This document shows, piece by piece, positions 31,859 to 43,576 of a DNA stretch of 64,000 nucleotides. The DNA is from Symsagittifera roscoffensis (Eukaryota > Xenacoelomorpha > Acoela > Convolutidae). Position numbers and translations under genes: made by a program. The first letter of the stretch is position 1. Each line of letters starts with the position of its first letter. The stretch is taken from positions 5,074,193-5,138,192 of the forward strand of contig NC_087062.1 in NCBI RefSeq assembly GCF_963678635.1. Direction: 5' to 3'. The notes under the pieces were generated by a model. The model searched no databases and had not been told where the DNA came from. It was given only the letters and a program-made list of their open reading frames with translations.

Positions 31859-34800
31859 TTTTAAAATTATTTTTCTTCATAAAAACACGGATATCCAGTT
31901 AGTGTGTAAGTAGCACAGAATGTGTCGACAGACAATGTTTTAAGATATACAAAAAATACATTTCTTTTGTTTCGTTGTCTTTTCGAAGTCTGATATACGA
32001 ACACTTTTTGGCAAAAAATGACTTCAAAAACCAATAAAAAAATCATTTGATAAAATAAAATTTTTAAAAAATTGTCTCCAAAATCCAAAACACACAAAAA
32101 GGCAAAAATACAAAAATCCTCTCATTTTAAATGGTCAGAACAAAAAACCCAAAACATCTCACTTTGCACAAAATATCAAGAAAAAATATGTTTTCTTTGT
32201 GCAAAAATGTATCATTTGGACTATGTTGTGGAGAAAAACTTAAGCTTTCATGCAATTTTTTTTCCACCAAAGTTGATTGCTTGAGCATAGAAACATTCTT
32301 GCGAGTGAAAAATACGCATCTAAATTTTTTCTTTATTTTCTAAACTTGGATTCTTTTTCAGTCAGGTAAAAATCTTTAGCATACTTTTTCCATAATGGGA
32401 AATAGTTATTAACTTCTTTTTGAAGATATAAATAGTGCAGCTACTTCTTCAAAATAAACTTACTCAGATAGTTTGGTTTTGTTTTTCGTAGGCTCTTGAA
32501 AGTCTGATCAACCAATTCCATTTCATAAAGTGCCGCTCATGGAAAAAAGTATTCATTTAACTTTCAAAAGTTGAAAAAGTTTGACATTCATATTTTACCC
32601 ACTTGGACTGAAAAATTGAGTTCTATATTGTCAATCAAGTACAATTTGAAGAATTTAAAATATTTTGTCTGTAGAATTACTCGAGAATTTTTTGTCTCTA
32701 TCACTGTTTTACAACCCAGAAAGATAATGAGTATAGAATTAACTACTGTCTGAAAAGCCAGTTTTAACAATTTAAACAACCAATAGATCACAAGAAAGTA
32801 TGCTGTTCAAGAAACCATTGCGCGCAACTCTTATCATTATTTGGCACTGTTATTTTGAGTTTTTTAAATTTCTTAATGCAGTGTCTATATTCTTTTGAAT
32901 CGATTTCTTAAATCAAAGGCAAAAAGAAGAAAAAATTGAGTAATTAGCTCAACGTTTCTTGTCAAGTAGCATCTTTGGGTTATAATCCATTAACAATAAT
33001 TTAGTTAGTTCTCAATTCGTTTTTGGTTCAATCAATATCATTTATTGACTGACGTCTTAAAGGTTCTCACAATAAGCTTCGAAAATCTAATAACGTCATT
33101 TCCGGTATATGTGTGTTCTAATTAAACAATAAATTGTGCTGCGAATTCCGATGCATTAACGTACGTCATTTATCTATTATACTATTGAATTCGTAGTTTA
33201 CAATCTTTTTTTTTCAGACGTAGTAAAAACTTTTTTCTATTAGTTGATTCAAAGGTGCCGCTGTATTCGATCACGTAGAATCGTGATGGCCATCAAAACT
33301 TCAGTTTTGCTTCAAAGCTAGGGTCTTTTCATTTATCAACCCAAATTTCCTAATTTTGCGATTTTGTAAAATCAATGTATATATGCAGAGAACAAAACAC
33401 TGATCGCACTGATTGGTTTGGTCAATACAAATGTGATCACTTTATTCTTCGGCTGATTTCTAGCAACGACAATTTTTGAGCCGATGGTTGAGAGGGTGGT
33501 CATTGTTTCCTGGAGCTTTGAGAAGGTGGCCAATTATTCAGTTTTTAGCAGATTTTTGTTGTCTGGACTTGACACTGCAGCCTAATTTAATTACGTTTTT
33601 ATAGTTTACCAATTAATCTATATTTTTGGCTAAATCGGCTTGATTTTTAGATCGACTGAGAATGGCGAATAAAATATTTTGGAATGGAGCTGAAATTTGA
33701 TTGGCTAATTCTAGTCAGACAAATTGACGCAAATTATTTTCATTTCAAGGTATTGAATAACTGATTTTTGGGAGGAATAGGTAAAAAGACTCTAATTTTA
33801 AGGTATAATTTATATGGGGCACAGCGATAAGCTTGTCTCTTTCTAGCATTTGTTAAGTGCTCAAACTGGAAATGTTGACCAGAACTGTGAAGCTAGAGAT
33901 TCAATTCTATAGCTTTGGTTGAAAAATGACAAAAAACCATAGTGCTTTCTCGAAAATTTAATTTCAAAGAGAAAATTTGATAGTAAAAAAATCAACAAAT
34001 TTTTCTGCTCACTTCAAAAAAAGATTATCTTTTTTCTTTTCCCGAAGTTTGTTTACAATCAATTTTCTGGCCTGAAGTCATTCAATTAGATGCGTGCATT
34101 TTATTTGATAGATATACGACTTGTCGAGTTTGTCTTTCACTGCACAGGTTAGGGCAACATGGTCACACTTTGCCAAATATTTTCGAAAGTTTTCAAAAAA
34201 TTGAAATCAGGGGTGGCTGAATCAGTGCGCTCACAAAATTTTATAAAATTATTGCAACAGAACTGAAAATTTTTATGTTATCATCTTCACAAAAATATAA
34301 TTTTCGGCCACGTTTTTCAGTAATTAATCATAGGAAAAAAATTCGGTAAATAAACTTAAACTTCTATTTCATGAAATCAGCCCGACATTTTAGAATGTGC
34401 AGAAGTCCACTGTTTCTTACAAAGTGAAATGAGCGTCCTTTGCACACGGGTGTGTTTGTAATTTTGTTTTTGTTTTCTTCTTTGTTTTTTTTTGTTACTG
34501 TCTTCTTTTGTTGTTTTTGTTATTCCTTTTGCTAACATAACTGAAATAAAATAAAACTGTTATTTACTGTTAGTCCCATTCTGCATGCACAGAAAAAATA
34601 ACAACAAATTTGAAAAAGAAACTTAATCGTTCTTGTTAAAAAAATTTAATCAAATCCGGATTTTCTATTTTGTGGTTTGACAAGAATCTTTGCTGAGTTA
34701 ACATTTTGATGCAAAATTTTTCAATGAATCAATAAAAGTCTAGAAAAAATGCCATTTTAGGACATAGTGAGCGGGGTAAATTATTTTTCAAACAACTTCA

Positions 34801-37800
34801 ACGTTAGATTATTAAAAAACATATACATGTATATAAGCTATAATCAAATTTGCGCTGTCTAAATTTGATAAATTTGAGCTGATTGCTGTTTGACCTGCGA
34901 TTATTTTGGGAAAAATTTCGGAAGCTTGAAAAATGACACGTTGAATTCATTCCAAATTGGAATGAAGGAAGCTGCTATTAAGTTCACCTGATTGCCTTCT
35001 AACTTGATGCAAATTTGTAGACTAAAACTTGAAAAAAGTCTTCGAAATTATTCCATCTTTTAATTTATACAAAATACTACTTAGCATATGTCCAAATATC
35101 CGCATCAAAATTCACACCTTGATGCGAGTAGTCTTGTATTTTATTTTGATGCAAGTTCTTGCACCGAGCTTTTGATTTAAATGAGAATTCCACAAATTGT
35201 GCAATTTTAAATTTCAGAATTGGTTTTTTTTGGGATAGTTTTTTTTAATTTGGGATTTCTCAAGGGACTAACAAGTTATGTGGTACTTTGTTATATTTGA
35301 CATTCAATTTTAATACCGCTTTATGAGAATTCGTGATTGCTATTCTCTCTATTAGACGCGGGTAGATAATTGAGCTTTTTGACAGTTAGCTTTAAAATGT
35401 CCGTCTTTCAAAATAGGCAACTTCCTGTTAACTATGTAGACTAACTTGACTTCAATGCCTGCCTGCTCAATGGACCTCAAGCTCTGATGGGCGTATAAAC
35501 TACTGATAATGTACGAGTTTAAAACTACCTTCCACTAATTTCTCTTTCGTTTTTCCTCGTCGCTTAAACTTTTCGCTGGTTGAATGAAAGGTTTTAATGG
35601 TATTCATTTCGTCACGTGGTATTCACTGGTAATTTTTAGCTGAAAAGTTGATTGTTCACAGTTATAATCGCTTTTCTAGTCTTTTCTTATCTTTCTCCTA
35701 AAAGCTCTCGTTTTCCCCAGAAGTTATCTTTATTAGCGCTTTCCGATTTTTAAAAACACTTGATTATTATCGATTTGCGTACTCCATTTTTTTTGAAACC
35801 AGAGTTTCTGAACATGTAAAAAACCAGTGCAAACATGTATCGGATTGTTTGAATTAAAAATAATTTGAACTTCGAAGCATTGAGCAAATTGTTTGATCAA
35901 ACAACCAATGGTGTCAAATAACAGTTACGAAAGTATTTTCATAATTCTAATTTTATCTATTACTCAGTGTTCTTCAAACGTGTCTGCGAACCAAAATTAG
36001 TTGCTAAAAAGATCTAGAAGGTTCGGTGGCAGATTAAGTTTCCGCTTTATGATTACGCCGAAAATCCGTGTCCTTGAAACGCTTACTTTGCAAATCGTTT
36101 TAACACAATTTTCGTTATTTTACCTCAAAATCAGACCCTTGAACAATAATCAACTTAGAAATGCTTTCCTATTTTCCTGAAATGTTTACTTGGTTTATTT
36201 AGATTTTAAATATTCAAATGGCGTCGCTGTTTTGGATTTCCACTAAACTTACCTTCAAGTGTTTCTCTTATGATTTCTAGTTTGGGATCTGTCACACGTC
36301 TGTTAAAGTTCGTCAAAATTTGGCTCCTAAATTGAGCATTCAACCAAACGGTTGTACTGAATTATAAAAAAAAATTATCACGCACAATTTCAAATTTTGA
36401 TAACGTTTATTTTCAACTTCATTCAGAAAAAAAACAATCACTTTTCTTCGGTGAAATCGATTAGAAGCGCTTAAGTGAATTCTTTTTTTTATTATCTGAA
36501 TGTTGGAACCCTCTATAACCTTATCAGTTAAGATAATCTTCGATTTTGGGAGGAGATTTGAAAGTTTGTTCTTGTCGTTACGTCACAGATTTTTCAATGG
36601 AACGAGAAACAGATCAAGAGTTCAGCACTACCGGTAAACAAACTGTTTTTTTTTCAGTGTTTTGGATAAGGTCATGTCACTTAGTATACAAATAGTTTGG
36701 CAGACTCGAAATTTTTGTCGCATTCTGAGAAAGCGACAATTATAATTAAGACAGAAATAATTAAGACACGTTTTGCAAACAGAAGCGGGTACGCTAAGCT
36801 ACCCTTAATAGATTTAGAAAAATTGAGTATGTCAAACGAACCGTATGCTAATTGGCCTGGTCCCGTTTAGTGTCGTATGCCAAATATTGATTGTAGGTAG
36901 GATCTTGTAAGCAGCTTATAGTTTGTTCTTAATTGACTTGTTATTCGACAAAAAAATCAGCTTCTTCAGCAAAAATAACTTAACCGATTTCTATTTTGTC
37001 AATTGAAAAGTTCCATTATTATTAAATTTCGGTTTTTTAAAAGCCAAAACTGTTGCTTTTCATGGTTTTAGTTGATTCAGTTTTTCAACAGCACTTATTG
37101 GATCATTTAAAATGAAGACGCTATATTTATAAACTACCAGAAAATTTACCTATTTTATATTACCCAGAAGTTATAGTTTGCGATGTCAGATAAAAGTAAG
37201 CAACAAAATAAGAAATCCACATTCAAAAGACCCAATGATCAAAAACAACTTTTTGGAAAATGTGAGCTTTTTTCGTTATTAAAAAGTTGCAATTTTACAG
37301 AGATGTCATGTTGGCCTGTTTACGGGGGTTAAACCGCACGTCTGAACCAATGTTTTCAAGTAGTTTTTAACTATCGAGAAATATAGTTTCGGCTAACGTA
37401 ACAAAAATAGGTTCGGGTAGTTTTTTTCAGGCCAATTTAGGTGATTGAAATTAGAGGTTTGACCGAAGATAGCCAGCTCTGAGACATTTCTGTTCGTAGA
37501 TTGAAACGAGCTTGATTTAGCATTACTGGAATATTGATCAACCAAACGGGATTTAACTTTCAGTTTAAGATATAGTTCACTATCAATTCAATAAGGGTTT
37601 TATCTTCGATGGCTCAGCGTATTGTCTGGGGAAGTAATTTAAAAGTTTTGGATTTTTTTTTACGATTCTTATGATTCTTATGATTCAATCATACGCTTCT
37701 CCGAGTTGCGAGTATAATCTACAGAGAAGCTTCACTACTGAGCGCGGGTAACACGGGTCGTCTGGGAGCTAAAAGTAGAGGTTTCGAATCTTGATAGAAG

Positions 37801-37894
37801 CTAGTTTGATTTTATTCCAGTTATCTTCCTCGATTTTATTCTGAAATCCAATTTCGGAAAGTCTATTTAAAATGATGATTTTGATGTTTAAACT
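31859..37894. other. About 6 kb with no recognisable gene
   Basis: Only short frames (at most about 76 codons) occur, with no recognised domains. A short fragment 'gatgcgagtagtcttgta' at 35117-35134 looks like the end of a family B repeat. T-rich tracts lie at 34450-34530. An intron or intergenic region is equally possible. Confidence 0.5.
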
Positions 37895-38245
37895 GCAGCA
37901 CCAGCGGATTTAGGTGAGGGGGCGGTGGGGGGGACGCCTTTCTCCTCATGGATTTGATCCCTTGCCGACCCAAAGGTTCCCCCTTTGTACTATTTTGAGA
38001 TATCCATTTTTGGTTGATTGACCCTAAAGTTTTTCTAAAGGAGCCTTTGGCGCAAAAAATACTAAGTTTGAGTACGGAGCGCGCGCCAAAAAAAACGCGA
38101 TTTTCCAAAAAGTGCTTAATAACGCGTTTTTTGGCCTGTTGTTTCAAAAATTTGCCTGCGGCGCAGAAAATTTTGTCAAAATGGGGGCTTCAAAGTGTTT
38201 TAGGAGAACTACAGAAAGTCTATTTGGTCGACCTAAAAAACCTCT
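37895..38245 (-). mobile_element. Family D repeat (hAT-like 'ggcggat' termini), inverted copy
   Basis: 'ccagcggatttaggtgaggg' at about 37903, then 'tatccatttttggttgattg', 'gcgcgcgcc' and 'tttgcctgcggcgcagaaaa', is the reverse complement of 43577-43985. The termini resemble the CAGGGGCGGATC ends common in hAT-type MITEs. The minus-strand frame at 37863-38147 lies inside it and is not a gene. Confidence 0.65.
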
Positions 38246-38499
38246 GAACTGCAGTAAAACGTATAAACTTGAAAAAATGAACAGATCTCTACAACAATTT
38301 CTGCATGCAATTTTTTAATTTGAACAACTTTATCTAACAAATATATATAGTAAGATAAACAAAATGGTGAAAAATTGTAAGCAAAGTCGCAAATTTTTCC
38401 TCAATTTATTTTGTATGAATTTTTTTGATGTTGCCGAAAGTCAGCACAACTCTATGGATCTTTCAGTGCTGTTACAACGCTGAAGTTTTTTAAAATAAC

Positions 38500-38700
38500 T
38501 GTAGAGGTTTAAAAATTACCAATTTTGATAATTCGGGATGATTAACACGCGAGAAAACTGATTTTTAGTAGCTTAAAGTGTATGCGCCGAAAGAATTCGA
38601 CATACACTTTTTTCTGAGGCACTCATTAACAGACGCAAAAAATAAAATTGTGCAATTGACCAATAAATGACAGACTCAAACTGACACGAATTGTCTTGTT
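38500..38700 (-). mobile_element. Family B fragment, diverged
   Basis: Fragments 'gtttaaaaattaccaatttt', 'gggatgattaacacgcg' and the end 'cgaattgtcttgttt' match the family B order in inverse orientation with many changes. Confidence 0.5.
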
Positions 38701-38879
38701 TCGTTTTTAAAAATTTCACTTCAATTAAATTTGACCTTTATGATTTCTTGCTGTTAGTTCGACCACTATATTGCTTAGGGAAGTTTTTTAGCCCAGTTTA
38801 GGTACTGCCAAAAAACTTTGTCGATATTCGAATGCAATATCATATTGAAGTTCTTGTAGCCCTGAGATAAAAAAAAAGT

Positions 38880-39010
38880 GGATCTACGTATCAATTGCTC
38901 CCCTTTTAAGAAAGGGGGGGGGCAATTGTTAAGTGGATTAAAGTAACGCATTTTCGACCAATCAGCTTGCCGCAAAGTTAGAATTCTCAATACAAAGCTC
39001 TAGCGCCAAT
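38880..39010. mobile_element. Family A MITE, partial
   Basis: 'ggatctacgtatcaattgct' at 38881 pairs with 'caattgttaagtggatt' at 38922-38939. Next comes the internal block 'ttttcgaccaatcag', also found in the copies at 1378, 42885 and 45590. The second half hairpin is missing. Confidence 0.65.
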
Positions 39011-39140
39011 AATTCACATCGAATAGTTTTTGGGAAAAGAAAATATCGAAAACCTATAATTTTTGGTCAATACCAAAGATCAAGTGTGAAAATGCAAGTT
39101 ACGAAATTAATACGATCAATTACCTAGCATCAATTCAACT

Positions 39141-39462
39141 TGGAACGATTTTTTTGTGCGGGATAATGCGTCGCGCATGAATTATTTGCGTTGCGCTCTC
39201 AGCATTATGAATAAATTCTTCAAAGCGCGCATAATTTAGTCTAGAACCTGGCCAATTTGGCAATTTTCAAATCCCCTGAACTTTACAAAAAAAATCAGAG
39301 GTAAATTATCTTTTTAAATTTGAATTCAGGAAGTCGATATCTTCAATGGGGTATAAAAAATTTTTGTTGAAAACTATCATTTCAATCGGCCAAAATTGAC
39401 TGAATAAAAAAACCACACCAAGCATAAATATTCCATTTTTTTTTTCAAAAGTCGGAACAATA
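39141..39462 (+). mobile_element. Family B repeat, 5'-truncated diverged copy
   Basis: Shares the order 'ttggaacgattt', 'ggccaatttggcaatttt', 'cctgaactttac', 'atcagaggt' and the end 'aaaagtcggaacaat' with other copies but is clearly more diverged. A nearly full copy follows at 39672. Confidence 0.65.
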
Positions 39463-39671
39463 CGTTTTTCAGGAATGTTTTTTTTTGTAATGAGTGTAGC
39501 AGGAGAACACGATTAGTCAGTTTTTTTTTTAAATCCATTTGGCATTCTTACACTCTCATATTTGTCACAGTAAGTATTCAACATGAGATCATAAAGGTGG
39601 AAGACAGTTAGTCATTATTAGATCTTTGCACTGTTAGGATAGTATCAGTTTTATGGTAAACAAAAAACAAC

Positions 39672-40143
39672 AAGACTGTTCGTAAAACATTAAAAAATTC
39701 AATGAAATAAAACAAAATGAAAAAAAAATTTTTTTCTAAAATTTAAAATTTTTTATGAAAATCATCCCCCCACACGCCATATAAAGTACAAAAGGATAGA
39801 TTTCGCTCCTTGTAACAAACCAATTATGGCAAACAAGCTTCTTTTAACCAATTTGGAACGATTTCTAAGACGGATTAACTCTCCGCTTACGCGTTAATAG
39901 CGTGAAATATATCGCGCGTTAATTGTCCCAAATTGACCAAAATGGCAATCTTTAATTCCCCATAACTTTACGAAAAATGATCACAAGTGAAATATATTTT
40001 GAAATTTGAGCTCAGGACAACAATACTTTTCGAATGATAAAAAAAATTCCGTCAAATATGGCTAGTTAAAAAGTCGAAATTTGTCTGAAGATCTACCCCG
40101 AGCACAAATATTCCGTTACTTTCGTATCGAAAGTCGGAACAAT
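39672..40143 (+). mobile_element. Family B interspersed repeat, near full length
   Basis: Starts 'aacaagactgttcgtaaaac' and ends 'tcgtatcgaaagtcggaaca'. It lacks the 'actgccttttaagg' block seen in the other copies, so it has an internal deletion near its start. Remaining blocks are highly similar to 28817-29346. Confidence 0.85.
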
Positions 40144-41619
40144 AAAACTGTTTTCAAAATTTTAAATAAATTTTGAAGAAATGAAATCATAATCACTAAT
40201 AGTAAGCTTAAAAAATATGTTTTAGGACTAAACTTCTAAAGAATTATTTAATCAATCCTATTCTAAGCCAAGCACAGAAAAAAATCCAAAAACGGCAATT
40301 TCAAGAAATTGATCAGCTCTTATATTAATCATTTTTTTTTCGTGGACAAATTTGAAATGTTTCTCTTTTTTTGACAATTAGAAACCTCAATTAGAAAACT
40401 TTTGGGGTCAGGTTGGTCGAGTTCAAGATTTTTGGTTTATTTTGTCCTTTGATTAATCGATTAGACCATTAGTACAAAAGCGTTCATTTTTTTATAGTAA
40501 TAGCTAAAAATAGCAGCAAAAATACAATAAGCATTTCAAAAGATCAAATATAATTTATACACTTTATATCTGATATAATTTTTCTTTTATCTATTTTTAA
40601 GAATGATATGATAGTAATGAGGAATCAGAATAGTGAATATTCTTCTAATGAAGTTGCTCACCTTACCTCTCTGCTTTTTCTTTTATCTTTAACCTCAAGC
40701 CTTTTTTGTAGCTGTGTGAAATTCTTAGAACGAACAACAACGTATATCATTTTTTACGATTACTGAAGTACTGATATACTGAAAGACTTATACTGATACA
40801 ATACAATAGTTGAGTAATCTCCATTTGTACAAAATGAAGCAGCCTGAAAAAAATGGTATGATACTTAACGCTTCTGAAACTAATATGTCCAAATTTGGCC
40901 AATTAGGCTATATTTTTAGCGTTGCAGGCAATTTTTGCAAAAAAAACTACGCGACCTTTTTTTTTAGCATTTATGGAAAATCTTGCTTTTTTTGCTTTAC
41001 AATTAGGCTTCTAAACTGTAACAATTAAAACAATCAAAGATTTATTGGACAAAAACTACTTGCTAAATCTATTTGAGAATTTTTTTGATTTGTTCAAGTA
41101 TCTATTCAATGAATTGAAACCAAGAAAAAAAATAAAGGTTTTTTCTCATGTTTGTACAGAACAATTTGGACCACGTAACAGGAGCAAAGAGAAAGGCACT
41201 ATTAAAATTATAAAACTTTTGACAACTGCTATGCAACGATCGCTTTCTGCTCTGTCTGTTAGGGTTGTACAAGCTTTTAATTATTTAAAACAGAAGGATG
41301 TGATGCCTGCAAACATCCATGAAACTTCACAATTCAGATTTTTAAAATTTTGAAAGCAGTTTTTCATTACCTACTAAAAAAACTTGATTAGTCAACTGTT
41401 TTTTAGTTGAGTGAACTGTTTTTTTTTAGTTTTCCTTAAAAAATTTAGATAAAAAGATAGTTTTTTTTTCGTTTTAGGACATCCCCCATTATGAGCAATT
41501 CCCTCCAGTCAAATTTTTAACCTTTTGCTTTATGCATATAGAGCTGGTAAAATAATTCAAGTTCAAATATTGGAATCCAAAGCACTTTTAGCCACTTCTT
41601 AGCAGTGATCGGCTAAGAA
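40144..41619. other. No confirmed gene
   Basis: A 102-codon plus-strand frame at 41045-41353 starts with the alternative codon TTG and has a K/R-rich middle (N-R-S-K-E-K-G-T-I-K). It is not recognised and lacks splice context. It could be an upstream exon or a transposon fragment. The rest is AT-rich and unassigned. Confidence 0.35.
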
Positions 41620-42345
41620 ATAGAACCGGATCTTTTTTCAGGTCTACTATCAGCGGCTAAAATTTTTAGGGCTTCTAAGAAACGGTGGTAAGTTTTTTCT
41701 GTTTTATTTGGCAGGAACGCATATATGCAAGCAGGGGCTATTCCTGAAAGACTAACGTGTATGGAGTAAAGTTGACAAAACATTTTCGGGTGACTTTAAA
41801 AGTTACATCAGCCAATCAAAAGTTGGATGTTTCAAGCACACGTAGCATTTCAGGGTCGCCGAATAAAATAATTCTCTCGTGTTCATTTTGCATACTGTCG
41901 AATCTTATAAAATTTTTGAAAAGTTCGGGTATTTTGAAACTTCTGGTTGCTGGGGACACTGGTAAGATTTCTTCTCGTTGCTTGCGCGCTCGTTGTGCGG
42001 TGCGAACTAAATTTTCTTGGGATGATAGGGCTAGTTGAGTGGCAATGTTGTCTGTAATGGTCTGAAAGGCGGTTGCGACTGCGACGGTTGGGGTGTTACT
42101 ATCGCTTAGATCATTGATGTTTTTCAAAACTAGTCGAGCATCAGGTTTGCCCGTGGAAATATCGTGATTATGCTGACCCCTCGTTTCAATAAAGTTTTCT
42201 CCATCCGTAATTACTGTTGCGCGGATTTAATGGGTTTAGTACTTTGAGCAGTTCCAATTTGTTGTTGTCTTGTTTTTGCGTTTCAGGTAATACTCGTGGC
42301 CTGATACCACTAGCATTTGTTTGTCTTTCGAAGATAAAGTAAAAT
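41620..42345 (-). pseudogene. FLYWCH plus MULE-type DDE transposase, pseudogene
   Basis: Read on the minus strand from about 42340, the order is a FLYWCH-type zinc finger (L-V-V-S-G-H-E-Y-Y-L, then W-N-C-S-K-Y, then G-Q-H-N-H), a linker, 'FKNFIRFDSMQNEHERIILF', a G-D-P-E-M-L-R-V-L block, and after an in-frame TGA at 41816-41818 L-A-D-V-T-F-K, which aligns with the D-G-T-F-K motif carrying the first catalytic aspartate. A frameshift near 41735 leads to 'FLPNKTEKTYHRFLEALK', the next conserved block. This is the arrangement of animal MULE/FLYWCH transposases. Two TAA codons lie within the zinc finger (42227 and 42236), and D-G-T-F has become D-V-T-F, so it is dead. The rest of the catalytic core is not visible. 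Confidence 0.8.
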
Positions 42346-42884
42346 GGAATGTCGCTTCAAACATTAAACCTGATCTGATAGAAATGTATAACAGTGGTTA
42401 AAAAAATAGGCAATACGATTTTTTATAAGACTCACAAACGTCTTTTGCTGTCTTCAATTAGCACCATCTAGGTTATCTCTGTTTTAAACGCGTGAGTGAG
42501 GGATTATTTCTCTTACTAATCGAAATGAAATTATTTTTGAGATGCGAGGCATCAAGTGAATGAAGACTAGCTTTTCAGGCCTCAATTAGTAAACTTATTT
42601 GGACTACTCCTGTACTTATAAAAAGGACTTAACTTGAAACAACTTATCGTCAATAAAAGGGGGTTAAATTGTTGTGGGGTTATCATGTTACGGAGTTATA
42701 ATATAGGGGGTGTAAACAGAGGGGGTTAAATATCGTAGGGTTAAAGAGTTGGCACCATAGAGCCAAAGAGGGAGATTCTGTGTAATTGCTAACGAAGAAT
42801 TGCAGGGGGGAGAGGCTCACTCTCAGCACGCTACTGCTAGATCGGCTCTTAATGAGAAACTTAGACGAGTACCGAATGAGCCAA

Positions 42885-43105
42885 ATCTACTTAGAAATCC
42901 CCCCCCCCCCCGCTATTGTATCCAGTAAAAAATCTTCACCCTTGTAAATGAAAACAGTAAATTAGCACTAGAGCGTTGTATGTAAATTCGAATTTTACTG
43001 CATTCTGATTGGCCGAAAATTCGCTGCAAGTAATCTACTTAACAATCTCACCCCCCCCCCCCCCACTTTTTTGAAATGGGGGAAATTGTTAAGTAGACCC
43101 GAGTC
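42885..43105. mobile_element. Family A MITE with poly-C termini
   Basis: 'aaatctacttagaaatcc' at 42883 runs into 13 C. The right end is 'gggggaaattgttaagtaga' near 43078. Inside are 'ctgattggccgaaaattcgc', as in other copies, and a second hairpin arm 'taatctacttaacaatctca' followed by 14 C (43051-43064). It ends about 120 bp before the exon at 43228, in the preceding intron or upstream region. Confidence 0.8.
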
Positions 43106-43227
43106 ATGTTCTTGCAATAGGTGTGATGACGGTTTTCGTTTCCAGTCGATCGTTTTTTTTCCTTGTTTTTCCTGAAACTAGGCTGTCAATTTTTCTGCTC
43201 CTTGAATTGTAATTTTTTTCTGTTTAG

Positions 43228-43531
43228 ACAAAAATCACAACTCCAAGTCGCTAGTTGTAAGTGCCCAGAAAAAGGTGCTAAGTCAACTTTCGGCTAATAA
43301 ATCTGTTCAGAAACAGTTTTTAGACGAAGAACAGAACAGACTGTTGCAGCTATTCCACGACTTGTCCTACGAGTATCTTTGCATTCAGCAGAACGTCAGT
43401 TCGATCGAAAACAAAAAAGAGAGGGAGAAAGAAGAGGCGAATGTTAAGCAGACTGTCCATAAGGTGCACAAAGATCTCATAAAACTCACCGTCAAAATTT
43501 CAGTCTTAGCTGGTCAAAAACAATTAACAGG
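43228..43531 (+). CDS. Internal coding exon of an unrecognised host gene
   Basis: A pyrimidine tract 'aatttttttctgtttag' ends at 43227 and the consensus donor GTAAGT starts at 43532. The frame begins in phase (two bases complete a codon from an earlier exon), giving K-N-H-N-S-K-S-L-V-V, and runs 'QKQFLDEEQNRLLQLFHDL', 'SIENKKEREKEEANVKQTV' and 'LIKLTVKISVLAGQKQLTG'. The peptide is amphipathic, rich in K, E, Q and L, probably helical and coiled-coil-like. It joins in phase to 47405-47724 (split glycine codon G|GC). Earlier exons were not found. Base composition is clearly more even than in surrounding DNA, which supports real coding. Function unknown. Confidence 0.75.
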
Positions 43532-43576
43532 TAAGTCATTATGGGAGGGGGGTTCAGCGAGGGGAGAAGCGGAAAC

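Noticed and set aside
37735-37800. tRNA-like stretch with 'ggtttcgaatc'
   Set aside because: The T-loop-like piece is not followed by a convincing acceptor stem and no A-box or anticodon arm folds by eye.
31859-37894. Search for a host gene in the 6-kb quiet stretch
   Set aside because: Only short frames without splice support were found, so no coding call is made.
37863-38147. 94-codon minus-strand frame with a proline run
   Set aside because: It lies in the family D repeat; the prolines come from the C/G run at the MITE end.
41045-41353. Possible upstream exon of the host gene at 43228
   Set aside because: No matching splice donor in the required phase and no recognisable domain, so it was not joined to the gene.
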